From: Pontibacter virosus
GTDB taxonomy: Bacteria; Bacteroidota; Bacteroidia; Cytophagales; Hymenobacteraceae
Assembly: GCF_003096355.1 (NCBI RefSeq)
Contig: NZ_QEKI01000003.1
Coordinates: forward strand, 248,001-312,000
DNA: 64,000 bases
Direction: 5' to 3'
Part shown: positions 6,644 through 16,192 of the stretch, piece by piece
Layout of the letters: each line of letters opens with the position of its first letter
Position numbering within the stretch: the first letter of the stretch is position 1
Program-made: the position numbers and the translations under genes
The notes under the pieces: generated by a model
What the model saw: the letters and a program-made list of their open reading frames with translations, nothing else
Databases searched by the model: none
What the model was told of the DNA's origin: nothing

Positions 6644-9600
6644 ATGCTAGTAAGAACTTTTACACTATTGAAACGGCAAGTACCCGCTTTACTGCTCCTG
6701 CTGCTTTGCTGTCAGGTGGCCGTGGCGCAGTCGCTGTCGGTACAGGGCAAGGTAACCGACGAACAGGGCACAGGCCTGCCGGGTGCCAGTGTGGCCGTAA
6801 AGGGTACGACCAACGGAACCATTACCGATGGCAACGGGAATTACAAACTGACTGTCCGCAACCAGGGCGATGTGCTGGTGGTGTCTTTTATCGGGTACCT
6901 CGCGCAGGAGCTGCCCATTGGAAACCGGGACTTCATCAACATCCAACTGCAGCCCAACCAGAACCAGCTGAACGAGGTGGTGGTAACCGCCTTGGGTATA
7001 GAGCGGGAGGAGAAGGCGCTGGGCTACGCTACCCAAACGGTTAGCGGTGAAAGCCTTACCAACGCGCGCTCCAATAACTTTGCAAGCGCCCTTTCAGGTA
7101 AGGTGGCAGGTCTGACACTGGTTTCTCCTGGTTCAGGGCCTGTGAACTCTACACGCATCTCGTTGCGTGGGGATAACTCGCTGGACCCTAACGGCAATAG
7201 CGCGCTGATCATACTGGACGGCGTGCCGCTTAACAGCGGATTGACCAGTTCAGGCGTTGACAATGCCTATGGGGCAGGCTCAGGCAATGACATCCCGGTG
7301 GACTTTGGCAATGGTATTGCCGATATCAACCCCGACGACATTGAAAGCATCACCGTCCTGAAAGGACCAAGCGCGGCGGCGCTCTATGGCAGCCGTGCCG
7401 CCAACGGCGTGCTGCTCATCACTACCAAATCAGGCAATAGCAGGAAAAAAGGCCTGGGCGTGACGCTTAACTCCAACTTCAGCTTTAACGATGTGCTGCA
7501 GTGGCCGGACTACCAGTATGAATATGGCCAGGGCACCCATAACCTGAATAAGGAAGGGCAGCCCTACTACTCATATCATGTGTCGGAGGATGGCAATAAC
7601 ACAGGCGGCACCAGCAGTGCCTACGGCCCTAAGTTCGACGGGCAGTACTTCTACCAGTATGACCCTACCCTGCAGGGGCAGTCGGCAGAACGCCAGCTGT
7701 GGAGGCCCTATAAGGACAACATCAAAGGCTTTTTCAGAACGGGCTCTACCATCACCAACAGTGTAGCCGTGGATGGTGGCAATGAAAGAGGTTCGGCACG
7801 CGCCTCCCTGACGCATTCCAAGAACGAGTGGATCATGCCTAACACCGGGTTTGAGCGCATGACGGCCGCTCTGAGCCTGAACTATAACGTGTCGGATAAG
7901 CTGAAACTGAACTCCAAGGTTAACTTCACGCACAAGAAGAGCGATAACCTGCCGGGGACCGGCTACAGCAACCAGTCGATTGCCTACTTCATGATCTTCC
8001 AGAACCCGAACGTGGACCTGGCCTGGTATGAGCCGAGATGGAAGCAGGGGAAAGAGCAATTGGAGCAGATACACCCGTTCAGCTCTTACATTGACAACCC
8101 TTATGTCATTGCCTACGAGATGACGAACGCGATGAATAACTATTCCACGGTGGGTAACCTCTCGGCCACGTATGAGATCTCCCCGAAATTCGACCTGCTG
8201 GTGCGCTCTGCTCTTACGACAAGACAGGAAGATCGGGCGCAGAGGCGTCCGTTCAACACAGCCAACTTCCCGTTCGGTTACTACAAGGAGCAGAGCATCT
8301 TCGACTATGAGATCAACAACGACTTCCTGGTAACTTACAAGGAAAAGATCGGCAGCGACATCGATATCAGGACTTCGTTTGGCGGTAACACCCGGCGCCA
8401 AAAGTACAGGCTGACTAATGGAGTGCTTGATGGCCTGGTGATACCGGGGGTATACAAGCTCTCCAACGGCCTCAGCAACCCGATGATGACCACCAACCAT
8501 GCAAACAAGCACGTGAATAGTTTGTATGGTCTGGCCACCTTCTCTTACCAGGACAAGGTATTTGTGGACGTGACGGGCCGTAATGACTGGTCATCCACGC
8601 TGCCGGTGCAGAACAACTCCTTTTTCTATCCTTCCATCAACTCCAGCTTTATTTTGAGCGATATCTTTACGCTGCCGCGCCAGGTGTCCTATGCCAAGAT
8701 GAGGCTTTCCGCGGCAAAAGTGGGTAATGATACAGGCCCCTACAGGACCAGAAAGTACTACGGACAGAGCGACTTCGCGGCGTCCGGCTCGGTACCTACT
8801 ACACTGCACAACACGGACTTTAAGCCGGAGCTGACCACCAGCTACGAGGCCGGCCTGGAGTACAGGCTGTTCCAGGGGCGCCTGGGCATGGACGTTACCC
8901 TCTACCGAAGCTTCACGGAAAACCAAATCCTGGAAATCCCGCTCGACCCCACCACGGGCTATAGCAGGGCGGTGATGAACGCCGGAAAGGTACGTAACCA
9001 GGGTATAGAGCTGATGGTGAACGCCACGCCGGTCGAGACAAGCGGTTTCCGCTGGAACACGTCGGTGGTCTGGTCTAAGAACGATAACGAGGTGATGGAA
9101 CTGGCAGAGGACCTCGGAGCTGATGAGCAGGTGATACACAGAGGTGGTCAGGCTAGCATTATTGCCAGGGTGGGTGGAAGCACAGGCGACATCTACGGCT
9201 TCGGTTTTGTAAGAAGCCCTGACGGACAGATCGTGTACGACAAGGCAGGTTTGCCGGCTTATCCGGCTGAGACACAGTACATCGGCAATGCCTATGCTGA
9301 TTGGAAGGCCGGTTTCAACAATGAATTCTCTTACAAGAACTTCCGGTTCAACGTGTTGCTCGATGGTCAGTACGGCGGCATCATCTATTCTCAGACGCAC
9401 CATAAGATGGCCGAACAGGGCAAGCTGAAGAGCACGCTGATGGGACGTGAGGATGGTTTCATCATCGGTGACGGCGTAGTGGACAACGGCGACGGCACCT
9501 TCTCGCCAAACACGGCAAAAGTAACGCCCCAGGCCTACTACACGCGCTATTATCGACGCGCCAACGTGGAGTCCAACTCATTTGATGCTTCCTTCCTGAA

Positions 9601-9835
9601 GCTGCGCGAAGTACGCCTGGAGTATAACCTGCCGAAGACGATGCTCGCCAAAACAAGGTTTCTGCAAGGAGCAAGTGTGTCTCTCTACGGCCGCGACCTG
9701 GCCATGCTCACCAGCTTCCCGATCTTCGATCCGGAGACGGCTGCGCTGAATGGCGGCACCATCATGCCGGGCGTGGAAATGGGGCAGATGCCTTCTACCA
9801 GAACCTTCGGAATGAATGTTACCCTGCAACTTTAA
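6644..9835 (+). CDS. SusC/RagA family TonB-linked outer membrane receptor
   Basis: I take the ATG at 6644, not an upstream in-frame TTG, because it gives a normal signal peptide (LLLLLLCCQVAVAQ) and 1063 residues, typical for the family. After the signal come a carboxypeptidase-regulatory-like beta-sandwich (SVQGKVTDEQGTGLPGASV... to about residue 105) and the TonB box/plug (NEVVVTALGIEREEKALGY, then ...VLKGPSAAALYGSRAANGV). A 22-strand-type barrel ends in aromatic/hydrophobic VTLQL. It imports a ligand delivered by the SusD-like lipoprotein encoded next. With the downstream metallophosphoesterase it forms an operon, so a phosphate-bearing substrate is conceivable, but the ligand is not known. 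Confidence 0.95.
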   Translation: MLVRTFTLLKRQVPALLLLLLCCQVAVAQSLSVQGKVTDEQGTGLPGASVAVKGTTNGTITDGNGNYKLTVRNQGDVLVVSFIGYLAQELPIGNRDFINIQLQPNQNQLNEVVVTALGIEREEKALGYATQTVSGESLTNARSNNFASALSGKVAGLTLVSPGSGPVNSTRISLRGDNSLDPNGNSALIILDGVPLNSGLTSSGVDNAYGAGSGNDIPVDFGNGIADINPDDIESITVLKGPSAAALYGSRAANGVLLITTKSGNSRKKGLGVTLNSNFSFNDVLQWPDYQYEYGQGTHNLNKEGQPYYSYHVSEDGNNTGGTSSAYGPKFDGQYFYQYDPTLQGQSAERQLWRPYKDNIKGFFRTGSTITNSVAVDGGNERGSARASLTHSKNEWIMPNTGFERMTAALSLNYNVSDKLKLNSKVNFTHKKSDNLPGTGYSNQSIAYFMIFQNPNVDLAWYEPRWKQGKEQLEQIHPFSSYIDNPYVIAYEMTNAMNNYSTVGNLSATYEISPKFDLLVRSALTTRQEDRAQRRPFNTANFPFGYYKEQSIFDYEINNDFLVTYKEKIGSDIDIRTSFGGNTRRQKYRLTNGVLDGLVIPGVYKLSNGLSNPMMTTNHANKHVNSLYGLATFSYQDKVFVDVTGRNDWSSTLPVQNNSFFYPSINSSFILSDIFTLPRQVSYAKMRLSAAKVGNDTGPYRTRKYYGQSDFAASGSVPTTLHNTDFKPELTTSYEAGLEYRLFQGRLGMDVTLYRSFTENQILEIPLDPTTGYSRAVMNAGKVRNQGIELMVNATPVETSGFRWNTSVVWSKNDNEVMELAEDLGADEQVIHRGGQASIIARVGGSTGDIYGFGFVRSPDGQIVYDKAGLPAYPAETQYIGNAYADWKAGFNNEFSYKNFRFNVLLDGQYGGIIYSQTHHKMAEQGKLKSTLMGREDGFIIGDGVVDNGDGTFSPNTAKVTPQAYYTRYYRRANVESNSFDASFLKLREVRLEYNLPKTMLAKTRFLQGASVSLYGRDLAMLTSFPIFDPETAALNGGTIMPGVEMGQMPSTRTFGMNVTLQL

Positions 9836-9904
9836 TTCAAACTCTTAAAAATAGCCAGGGCCGGCCTGGGGCGCCTCAGGCCGGCTTCCCAAATTTTCAA
9901 AGCA

Positions 9905-11347
9905 ATGACAAAACGTATAAATAAAATTCTGACGGTACTGGTTATCCTGAGCTGCTTTAGCTTTTCCTGTACCGACGACTTCGAGGAGGTCAACATCAAT
10001 CCTAACCTGATCGAAAAGATCAGCCCCGGCACACTGCTCAACCCGATCGTCTATGAGGTGTCGAGCTTTAACGCCACCAGGAGCAATGCCTTCACGTTTG
10101 ATCTGATGCAGGTATCAGTTCCGTTCCCGAGTGCATCGGGTGGCGTGCACCGTTACGATATAGGTCAGACCGCTGGCAACTCTACCTGGAACACCTATTA
10201 CCGCTGGCTCGCCAATATTAAGGAAATGCAGGCTGCAGCCGTAGCGGCAGAGGACCCTAACTACGAGGCCATTGCCCTTACCCTGAATGCCTGGGTATAC
10301 TCGCTGCTGACCGACTCCTTCGGGGATGTACCCATGGAAGAGGCATCGCGTGGTGATGAGAAAATCTTTTACCCTGCCTTCAATACACAGCAAGAGATCT
10401 ACACAAAGATACTGGCCGACCTGGAGCGGGCGAACACCCTCTACAACACTTCCAGGGGCATGGTGTTTGGCACGGATATTCTCTACGGCAACAACGTGAG
10501 CAACTGGCAACGCTTCACAAACTCCCTGCGCCTCCGCCTGCTGCTCAGAGTGTCTAATAAGTCTGAGATGAACGCTGTGACTCATATGGCCGAGATCATC
10601 AACAACCCGGGGGCAAACCCGGTGTTCACCAGCAATGAACAGGCGGCTATCCTTAAAATTACCGGCATTCCGCCACTGGTATCGCCATGGGGCCGTGCCG
10701 TTGACTTCAGGACAGGCCGCGCTGCCTCTTCCTTCTTCATCGATCACCTGAACGCCCTGAATGATCCGCGCCGACCGAAGTTCTTCGGCGAAGCCACCTC
10801 CACTGACGGCAAAACCAAATTAGGCTACAAGGGAATCCCGAGTGGCTTCGACAGCAACAGTGCGCAGTTCGGTTTCTCTCCGTCCAGCCCGAACATTGCC
10901 CTTGTGACTGCCCCGATGATCACGGTGCTGATGAGCTATGCCGAGGTAGAATTCATCAAGGCGGAGCTGGCGCAGAAAGGCATTGCCGGCGCCGATGCGC
11001 AGGCACACTACGAGAAGGGCGTAAAGGCTGCCATCGCACAGTGGGGCGCCGAAGTTCCGGCTGATTACTTCGAGAACCCGGCCGCTGCTTACGATGGCTC
11101 GCTGGAGCGCATCATGCTGCAGAAGTACCTGGCGCTGTACTTCACTGATTATCAGCAGTGGTTTGAGTACCGCCGCACCGGACTGCCCGTGTTGCCTAAA
11201 ACGGAAGCTATGATGAATAACCAGGAAATGCCGGTGCGTTTCCGCTACCCAGCCAACGTGCAGCAGATGAACAGCGAGAACTATAAAAAAGCCGTGGAGC
11301 GTATGGGCGGCGACGACATCAACACCAAAGTTTGGTGGGAAAAGTAA
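9905..11347 (+). CDS. SusD/RagB-like outer membrane lipoprotein (SusD_2 type)
   Basis: The 480-residue lipoprotein (signal ending LSCFSFSC) starts its mature part with TDDFEEVNINPN, the signature of the SusD_2-type branch. It continues with TPR-like helices such as EAIALTLNAWVYSLLTDSFGDVPMEEA. SusD proteins cap the SusC barrel and capture the substrate at the cell surface. It starts about 70 bases after the SusC stop, and a hairpin terminator follows its end. Ligand unknown. Confidence 0.93.
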   Translation: MTKRINKILTVLVILSCFSFSCTDDFEEVNINPNLIEKISPGTLLNPIVYEVSSFNATRSNAFTFDLMQVSVPFPSASGGVHRYDIGQTAGNSTWNTYYRWLANIKEMQAAAVAAEDPNYEAIALTLNAWVYSLLTDSFGDVPMEEASRGDEKIFYPAFNTQQEIYTKILADLERANTLYNTSRGMVFGTDILYGNNVSNWQRFTNSLRLRLLLRVSNKSEMNAVTHMAEIINNPGANPVFTSNEQAAILKITGIPPLVSPWGRAVDFRTGRAASSFFIDHLNALNDPRRPKFFGEATSTDGKTKLGYKGIPSGFDSNSAQFGFSPSSPNIALVTAPMITVLMSYAEVEFIKAELAQKGIAGADAQAHYEKGVKAAIAQWGAEVPADYFENPAAAYDGSLERIMLQKYLALYFTDYQQWFEYRRTGLPVLPKTEAMMNNQEMPVRFRYPANVQQMNSENYKKAVERMGGDDINTKVWWEK

Positions 11348-11370
11348 TCAACAACCAGCTATGAAAACAG

Positions 11371-11404
11371 GGAGTCGTTGCCCGCAATGAGCGCGACTCC
11401 TTTT
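11371..11404 (+). terminator. Intrinsic terminator or attenuating hairpin after SusD
   Basis: GGAGTCG (11371-11377) pairs with CGACTCC (11394-11400), followed by TTTTATAATT. It lies between SusD and the phosphoesterase. It would either separate the two or reduce read-through, a common way to lower expression of the third gene. Confidence 0.6.
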
Positions 11405-11438
11405 ATAATTGTAACACCATTTTCAGATTGATCTAACA

Positions 11439-12962
11439 ATGTCTCAGAAAAGAAGAACCTTCCTCAAATCACTCGGCCTGACAGGTATGGGCCTGACACT
11501 GGCACCGAATCTCTTACAGGCCAAACCCGCTATACCTGCCCGCGGTAAAGACCTGAGCACCGTGACCCTAAGCGGCAAGGTATACGCCCAGGGCAAAGGG
11601 ATAGCAGGCGTTTCCGTGACCGATGGCATCAACGTGGTGACGACTGACTCGGCTGGCCGCTACGAACTGCTCAGCAACGCCACCGCTGACTTTGTATACC
11701 TGTCCATACCGCGCGGCTACGAGTTTGAAAATGAGAAAAGCATTACCCGCTTTTATAAAAGAATTGTGCCGCAGCGGGGCCGCTTCAAAGCTGATTTTGA
11801 GCTGAAGCGCCTGGCGCAGGACGATACGCGGCACAACTTCGTGGTGTGGGCCGATCCGCAGATCATCTCGAAAGAAGACGCCGAGCAGCTTAAGCGAGAG
11901 TCAGCGCCAGACCTGAAGCAGCTGATGAGCAGCTACCCACAGGGAACGCTTTTCCATGGTATTGGCTGTGGCGACCTGGTATGGGACAAGTTTGAGCTGT
12001 TTGACGATTACCAGGAGGCACTGGCCATTGCCGGTATACCGTTTTTCCAGGTGATCGGCAACCACGACATGAACCTGGATGCCCGCACCGACGAAGGCTC
12101 GACCGAAAAATTCAAGGAGCTGTTCGGCCCGACTTACTATTCCTTCAACAGGGGAGAGGTGCACTATGTAGTACTCGACGACGTGTTCTTTATTGGCACG
12201 GCCAAGAAGTACATCGGCTACCTGACCGAGCGCCAGCTGGCCTGGCTGGAGCAGGATCTGGCGACGGTGAAGCCAGGATCGACCGTGGTAGTGAGCCTGC
12301 ACATACCGGCCTATACCCGCCAGCACGAGCGCAACAAAGAGAAAGAGCCATCCCTGGGCGGCGTGGTGTCGAATCGCAAAGAGCTGTACCGTCTGCTGCA
12401 GCCTTACAAGGCGCACCTCATGTCGGGCCATACGCACTTCAACGAGAAGGTGTTTGAAGGCGACAACATCATCGAGCACGTGCACGGTACAGTGTGCGGC
12501 GCCTGGTGGACGGGCCCGATCTGTTACGACGGCACACCGGGCGGCTACGGTGTGTATGAAGTAAAGGGCAGCGAACTGCAGTGGTACTACAAGTCGACGG
12601 GCCTGCCGAAGGAGCACCAGTTGCGGGTATACCCGGTGGGAGCCGTAGCCGGGAAGCCGGAGCACGTGGCGGTAAACGTCTGGAACTGGGACCCGAACTG
12701 GAAAGTGGAGTGGCTGGAGGATGGCAGGCGCATGGGAGAGATGACCCGCGAAACCGCCCTGGACCCACTATCAATAGAACTACATGAGGGCGCCGCTAAG
12801 CCCTCCAGGCACAAGTGGGTGGAGCCACAACCGACCGATCACCTGTTTTTTGCCAGGCCGTCTGCGGGGGATTCCGTTTTTGTAGTGCAGGTGAAGGACC
12901 GCTTCGGGAATGTGTACCGGGATGAACTGAAACTCGCCAAACTGGAAAGCGCCGTGCACTAG
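11439..12962 (+). CDS. Secreted calcineurin-like metallophosphoesterase with N- and C-terminal accessory domains
   Basis: The 507-residue protein has a Tat-type start (KRRTFLKSLGLTG) with hydrophobic region. An N-terminal carboxypeptidase-like sandwich follows (about 42-120, TLSGKVYAQGKGIAGVSVTDG). The metallophosphatase core has metal ligands in WADPQ, GCGDLVWD, GNHD, LHIPAY and GHTH. A C-terminal beta domain ends the chain. This three-domain plan is that of the MetallophosN-Metallophos-MetallophosC proteins often placed beside SusCD pairs. It probably hydrolyses a phosphoester in the periplasm before or after SusCD import. The substrate is unknown. Confidence 0.88.
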   Translation: MSQKRRTFLKSLGLTGMGLTLAPNLLQAKPAIPARGKDLSTVTLSGKVYAQGKGIAGVSVTDGINVVTTDSAGRYELLSNATADFVYLSIPRGYEFENEKSITRFYKRIVPQRGRFKADFELKRLAQDDTRHNFVVWADPQIISKEDAEQLKRESAPDLKQLMSSYPQGTLFHGIGCGDLVWDKFELFDDYQEALAIAGIPFFQVIGNHDMNLDARTDEGSTEKFKELFGPTYYSFNRGEVHYVVLDDVFFIGTAKKYIGYLTERQLAWLEQDLATVKPGSTVVVSLHIPAYTRQHERNKEKEPSLGGVVSNRKELYRLLQPYKAHLMSGHTHFNEKVFEGDNIIEHVHGTVCGAWWTGPICYDGTPGGYGVYEVKGSELQWYYKSTGLPKEHQLRVYPVGAVAGKPEHVAVNVWNWDPNWKVEWLEDGRRMGEMTRETALDPLSIELHEGAAKPSRHKWVEPQPTDHLFFARPSAGDSVFVVQVKDRFGNVYRDELKLAKLESAVH

Positions 12963-13002
12963 CTATAGTATGTGATTCGCTATTCGCTATCTGGTTGCTG
13001 TA

Positions 13003-14826
13003 TTACTGCAGTAACAGCTTCCGGTCTACATGCCCTTTTTCGGTGATCAGCCTGAGCAGGTAGATGCCTTTGGGCTGCTTACTCAGATCAAGTTGCTCTT
13101 TCAGCTTACCTGAAAGGGTGTACAGCTGCTGACTCAATACGAGTTTGCCAGTCGGGTTGTATACCTGCAGGGCGGCTTCGGTGGTGCCGGTCAGTTGAGC
13201 TGTAAGCTGCACCGTGGTGCTGGCCGGGTTCGGGAACAACTGGATGCCTGTTGCCACTTCGGCTTCGTTTGTATTGGTGCAAACACTCACCGTCAGCTCC
13301 TTTTCAACCGTCTGGGAGCAACCGTTCATGGTGTAGGTATAGCTGACGCGGTGAGTGCCTGGTCCGGCCTCTGCGGCGTTGAACAGGCCATTCGCGACAT
13401 GGTCCCCGCTATACGTTCCGCCCGCCGGGGAACCGCCCGTTAGCAGGAAGTCGGTGGAGGAGGAGCATACCTGCTGGAAAGCTGCTAAGCTGACCGTCGG
13501 AACCTGGTATACGGTGATTGTTTTGGTGGCACTGGCACTACAGCCGTTCTCGGTGTAGGTATAGGTCAGTTTATGCGTTCCAATGCCGGCCAGGGCTGGA
13601 TCGAAGGTGCCCTTTTGGTCCATGCCGTTGCCTAACCAAAAACCTCCTGCCGGGCTAAAATCGCTTAAGGTATAGGGAGCCTGATTCAGACAGGCTCTTT
13701 CATCCAGGCCTGCCTTCACCTGCGGAATAGCCTGCACCTGCACGTCGAGGTAAGAATTGGGGGAGTGGCCGTTGAAGTTCTGCGCCGCCACCCCGATTCG
13801 TCCGCTCGTCTGCCCGATGCGTACGGTGACCATGGTGGTACCTTGCCCCTGTATGATCTGATAACCATCGGGCACGGTCCAGGTATAGGCTCCGGCGCCG
13901 CTTACCGGGCTGATGCTGTAGTTCACAGCATCCTGCTGCGCACATAGCTTGGTAGGGCCGCTGATCTGACCGGGCTTGTCGGGTAAGGCCACCTGGTCCA
14001 TCAGACTGGCGATTCGTTTGGTAATGGCGTCGTTGCAGACCATGCAGAAGTGAATGACCTCATGTATTGTAGAGAGGTAGCGCATGTTACAGCGCTGGTG
14101 TGGCCGGTACCAGGTCGGAGACTCTTCGTAGGGGTAAATGCCCACCCCCGTATTGTTGAGCCACTGCTTCCATTTAACGGTTTCAGAAGAGGAAGTCTGC
14201 GTCATGTTAGGTCGTTCACGGGCGTACTGCGAACCGGCCCAGTATTCATCGGCCAGGTTAGCGAAGGAGTGCCCGATCTCGTGTATGGCGATCTCTTTTG
14301 ATTGTACGTTGGTCGAACTGGTGGCATAGGTGCCGCCCGAGCCACCATAGTAGGTACTGTTCACGAGCACGAACACCTGGTCGTATTCCGGGAAATTATT
14401 GGCCAGCACCGCCGAAATAGCCATGTTATTGGTGGGCACCAGTAGCCGGTGGATGCCGCCATAGTCAAATGTGGAGCCGAAGTAATTGTCTACTTTAGCG
14501 ACCGGGTGATTGCTATTTCCTTCGTCATTGGCCGTTCCGGGGTGACTGGCCCCGCTCTGTTTAGAAGGAACTTTGATAGCGAACACGTTGAAGAAACCCT
14601 TGTTCTCCCGGAAAGGCGGTTTGGAAAAAATTCCGTCCACGGTGCCCTTTACGTCCTCCATGTACTTGCCGAGCTCGTTTGCCTGGTAGCCGTCCGCGAG
14701 AAACACAAAATTGATGTACTTGTCGGATGGTCCGTTGTAGAGGATCGTGTCGACCTCAAATTTTTGTGCCTGGGCGAGCAGCACGCTGCAAAGCACCAGC
14801 CATACAGTAATCAGTAGCCTTTTCAT
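13003..14826 (-). CDS. M64-type metallopeptidase with PKD-like repeats and T9SS sorting domain
   Basis: The 607-residue product has a signal peptide (MKRLLITVWLVLCSVLLAQA). The peptidase M64 domain carries HEIGHSFANLADEY with zinc ligands His182, His186 and Asp193 or so. Several Ig/PKD-like repeats follow (about 285-520, each ending THKLTYTY or THRVSYTY). The C-terminal 80 residues match a T9SS type A sorting domain (GIQLFPNPASTTVQLTAQL...GIYLLRL...LLLQ). It is therefore probably exported through the outer membrane by the type IX system. M64 is the IgA-peptidase family, but most environmental members have unknown substrates. Its ATG overlaps the stop of the upstream lipoprotein gene (ATGA), so the two are coupled. 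Confidence 0.9.
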   Translation of the reverse strand: MKRLLITVWLVLCSVLLAQAQKFEVDTILYNGPSDKYINFVFLADGYQANELGKYMEDVKGTVDGIFSKPPFRENKGFFNVFAIKVPSKQSGASHPGTANDEGNSNHPVAKVDNYFGSTFDYGGIHRLLVPTNNMAISAVLANNFPEYDQVFVLVNSTYYGGSGGTYATSSTNVQSKEIAIHEIGHSFANLADEYWAGSQYARERPNMTQTSSSETVKWKQWLNNTGVGIYPYEESPTWYRPHQRCNMRYLSTIHEVIHFCMVCNDAITKRIASLMDQVALPDKPGQISGPTKLCAQQDAVNYSISPVSGAGAYTWTVPDGYQIIQGQGTTMVTVRIGQTSGRIGVAAQNFNGHSPNSYLDVQVQAIPQVKAGLDERACLNQAPYTLSDFSPAGGFWLGNGMDQKGTFDPALAGIGTHKLTYTYTENGCSASATKTITVYQVPTVSLAAFQQVCSSSTDFLLTGGSPAGGTYSGDHVANGLFNAAEAGPGTHRVSYTYTMNGCSQTVEKELTVSVCTNTNEAEVATGIQLFPNPASTTVQLTAQLTGTTEAALQVYNPTGKLVLSQQLYTLSGKLKEQLDLSKQPKGIYLLRLITEKGHVDRKLLLQ

Positions 14827-15326
14827 AGCGTTAGTCTCGCGATTTCTTTAGGTTGTTTGTCTTCCTGTAACTGTTCGATGAGCAACTGGCTCGTACCCGG
14901 GTAATAAGGTGCCCTGAGGGTGAAGGCAGCCTGCTGCAGCTGAAAGGTCTTCTTCTGGAGCTCACCTGACTCGGAGGCATATTCAAGTGTGTTCGCCAAC
15001 GGGTCAGGTATAGTGGTGGTAAAAAGCACCTGACCGGCTGTGCTCAGAAAGGAGCAGACCAAAGCACCTGGCCCGTGCTCTTCGTAGGGGTGCGCGAGGT
15101 TTTTCATTCTGCCCTCCGTCACGGTCTTGTTCAGCAACTTCACCAAGCTTTCCTTTGTCAGACTGTCCCGTTTAAGCTCCAGATCCAGAAAAATGATTTG
15201 TGCAGCTGCGCTGGGCATGGCTTGTCCCCCGGTTCTTTCTGCCTCTGTCGTTAATCCTGAAGTGTTGCTTACCTGGCAGGATGATAAGACGGTGATTATT
15301 AATGGTATAAGTATAGGTAGTCGCAT
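14823..15326 (-). CDS. Small predicted lipoprotein, unknown function
   Basis: A 167-residue product (ATG at 15326; an in-frame TTG one codon earlier is less likely) with lipoprotein signal ending LSSC at about residue 17. The mature protein shows alternating hydrophobic segments (AAQIIFLDLELKRD, TLEYASESGELQKKTFQLQ) but no domain I recognise. The 4-base ATGA overlap with the M64 peptidase gene implies coexpression, perhaps as an inhibitor or accessory partner, which is only inference. Confidence 0.75.
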   Translation of the reverse strand: MRLPILIPLIITVLSSCQVSNTSGLTTEAERTGGQAMPSAAAQIIFLDLELKRDSLTKESLVKLLNKTVTEGRMKNLAHPYEEHGPGALVCSFLSTAGQVLFTTTIPDPLANTLEYASESGELQKKTFQLQQAAFTLRAPYYPGTSQLLIEQLQEDKQPKEIARLTL

Positions 15327-15359
15327 CAAAATAAAGCTTAGGTATAAGGCACGATCAGC

Positions 15360-16010
15360 TTACCCGATCCGCCAGGTGATGGTCACGGTCTCGGCTACAT
15401 CGATGTCATCGGGCTCGAAGTCAGGAGCAGGGGCGGAGGCTTCCATCAGCACCTCGCTGTCGTAAAAGGCATAGTCGTGCTGCTGGGAGCGGATGGTCAG
15501 TTCACGGTAGGAATAGTCAATATCGAGGATCTCGCGCAACTCCACCTCAGTGGCTTTGGCGATCAGGGCGGCATTCTCTTTGGCTTTGGCAATAGCCTGC
15601 AGGATCAGCTGCTGCTGATGTCCGCTGGCATCTTTTACACCAAATGAAATGCTGAAGTCGAGGTTGTCCAGCTGCCGGGCGATCTGGCTGAGCAGTTTGT
15701 TGATGAGTGCCTTGTCGAGCGGCAGCTCCAGCTCCAGGCGGTGCGTGGCACTGTAGCCGAGAAAGTCAGACTTCTCTGTTTTTCGGTTCCACTGGGTTTC
15801 TTTTCGAACCCCAAAATCCTTGGTCTTGAGCCTGGTCCGTTCTATACCTTCCGCTTCGATAAGGACGCGCAAGTCCTCCACTTTGGCGTTAAGCGAATCA
15901 ATCGTTTTATCGTATTCCCATTCCTGCGCCACCGCACTGAAAGAAAGGAGCATGATGTCGGGGGTAACAGAAAGCTTACCGCGCCCCGTAATCTGTAGTT
16001 TGCGTTTCAT
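15360..16010 (-). CDS. SIMPL domain (DUF541) protein
   Basis: A 216-residue protein with the SIMPL/DUF541 pattern: N-terminal ITGRGKLSVTPDIMLLSFSAVAQ, a middle segment TKDFGVRKETQW, and the alternating beta/helix of the family (LDNLDFSISFGVKDASGHQQQLILQAIAKAKENA). There is no signal peptide, unlike E. coli YggE, so it is cytoplasmic here. The function of the family is unclear: YggE is linked to oxidative stress and DUF541 members form ring-like oligomers. It lies 33 bases upstream of the lipoprotein gene on the same strand and may be part of that transcript. Confidence 0.8.
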   Translation of the reverse strand: MKRKLQITGRGKLSVTPDIMLLSFSAVAQEWEYDKTIDSLNAKVEDLRVLIEAEGIERTRLKTKDFGVRKETQWNRKTEKSDFLGYSATHRLELELPLDKALINKLLSQIARQLDNLDFSISFGVKDASGHQQQLILQAIAKAKENAALIAKATEVELREILDIDYSYRELTIRSQQHDYAFYDSEVLMEASAPAPDFEPDDIDVAETVTITWRIG

Positions 16011-16192
16011 AGCACAGGCCTGATTCAGGTTGAATGATGCTACAATATATAGAATAAACCGAATAATTCGAAAATTTCAATCTTTTATGCCGTGAAGTGA
16101 CATTTGCAGATAGGCTATACCTGTAAAGGGTGGGTGAATATCTTTAGGGTATACTGGCAGATGACTATATTTACGAAGCAATACCTGAACCT

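Noticed and set aside
7571..8512. Reverse-strand 313-codon frame in the SusC gene
   Set aside because: Antisense to a well-supported SusC coding frame; composition is of an artefact (no domains, Arg/His/Val-rich).
8591..9403. Reverse-strand 270-codon frame in SusC
   Set aside because: Shadow of SusC, no recognisable motif.
11901..12665. Reverse-strand 254-codon frame in the metallophosphoesterase gene
   Set aside because: Antisense to a gene with all phosphoesterase motifs.
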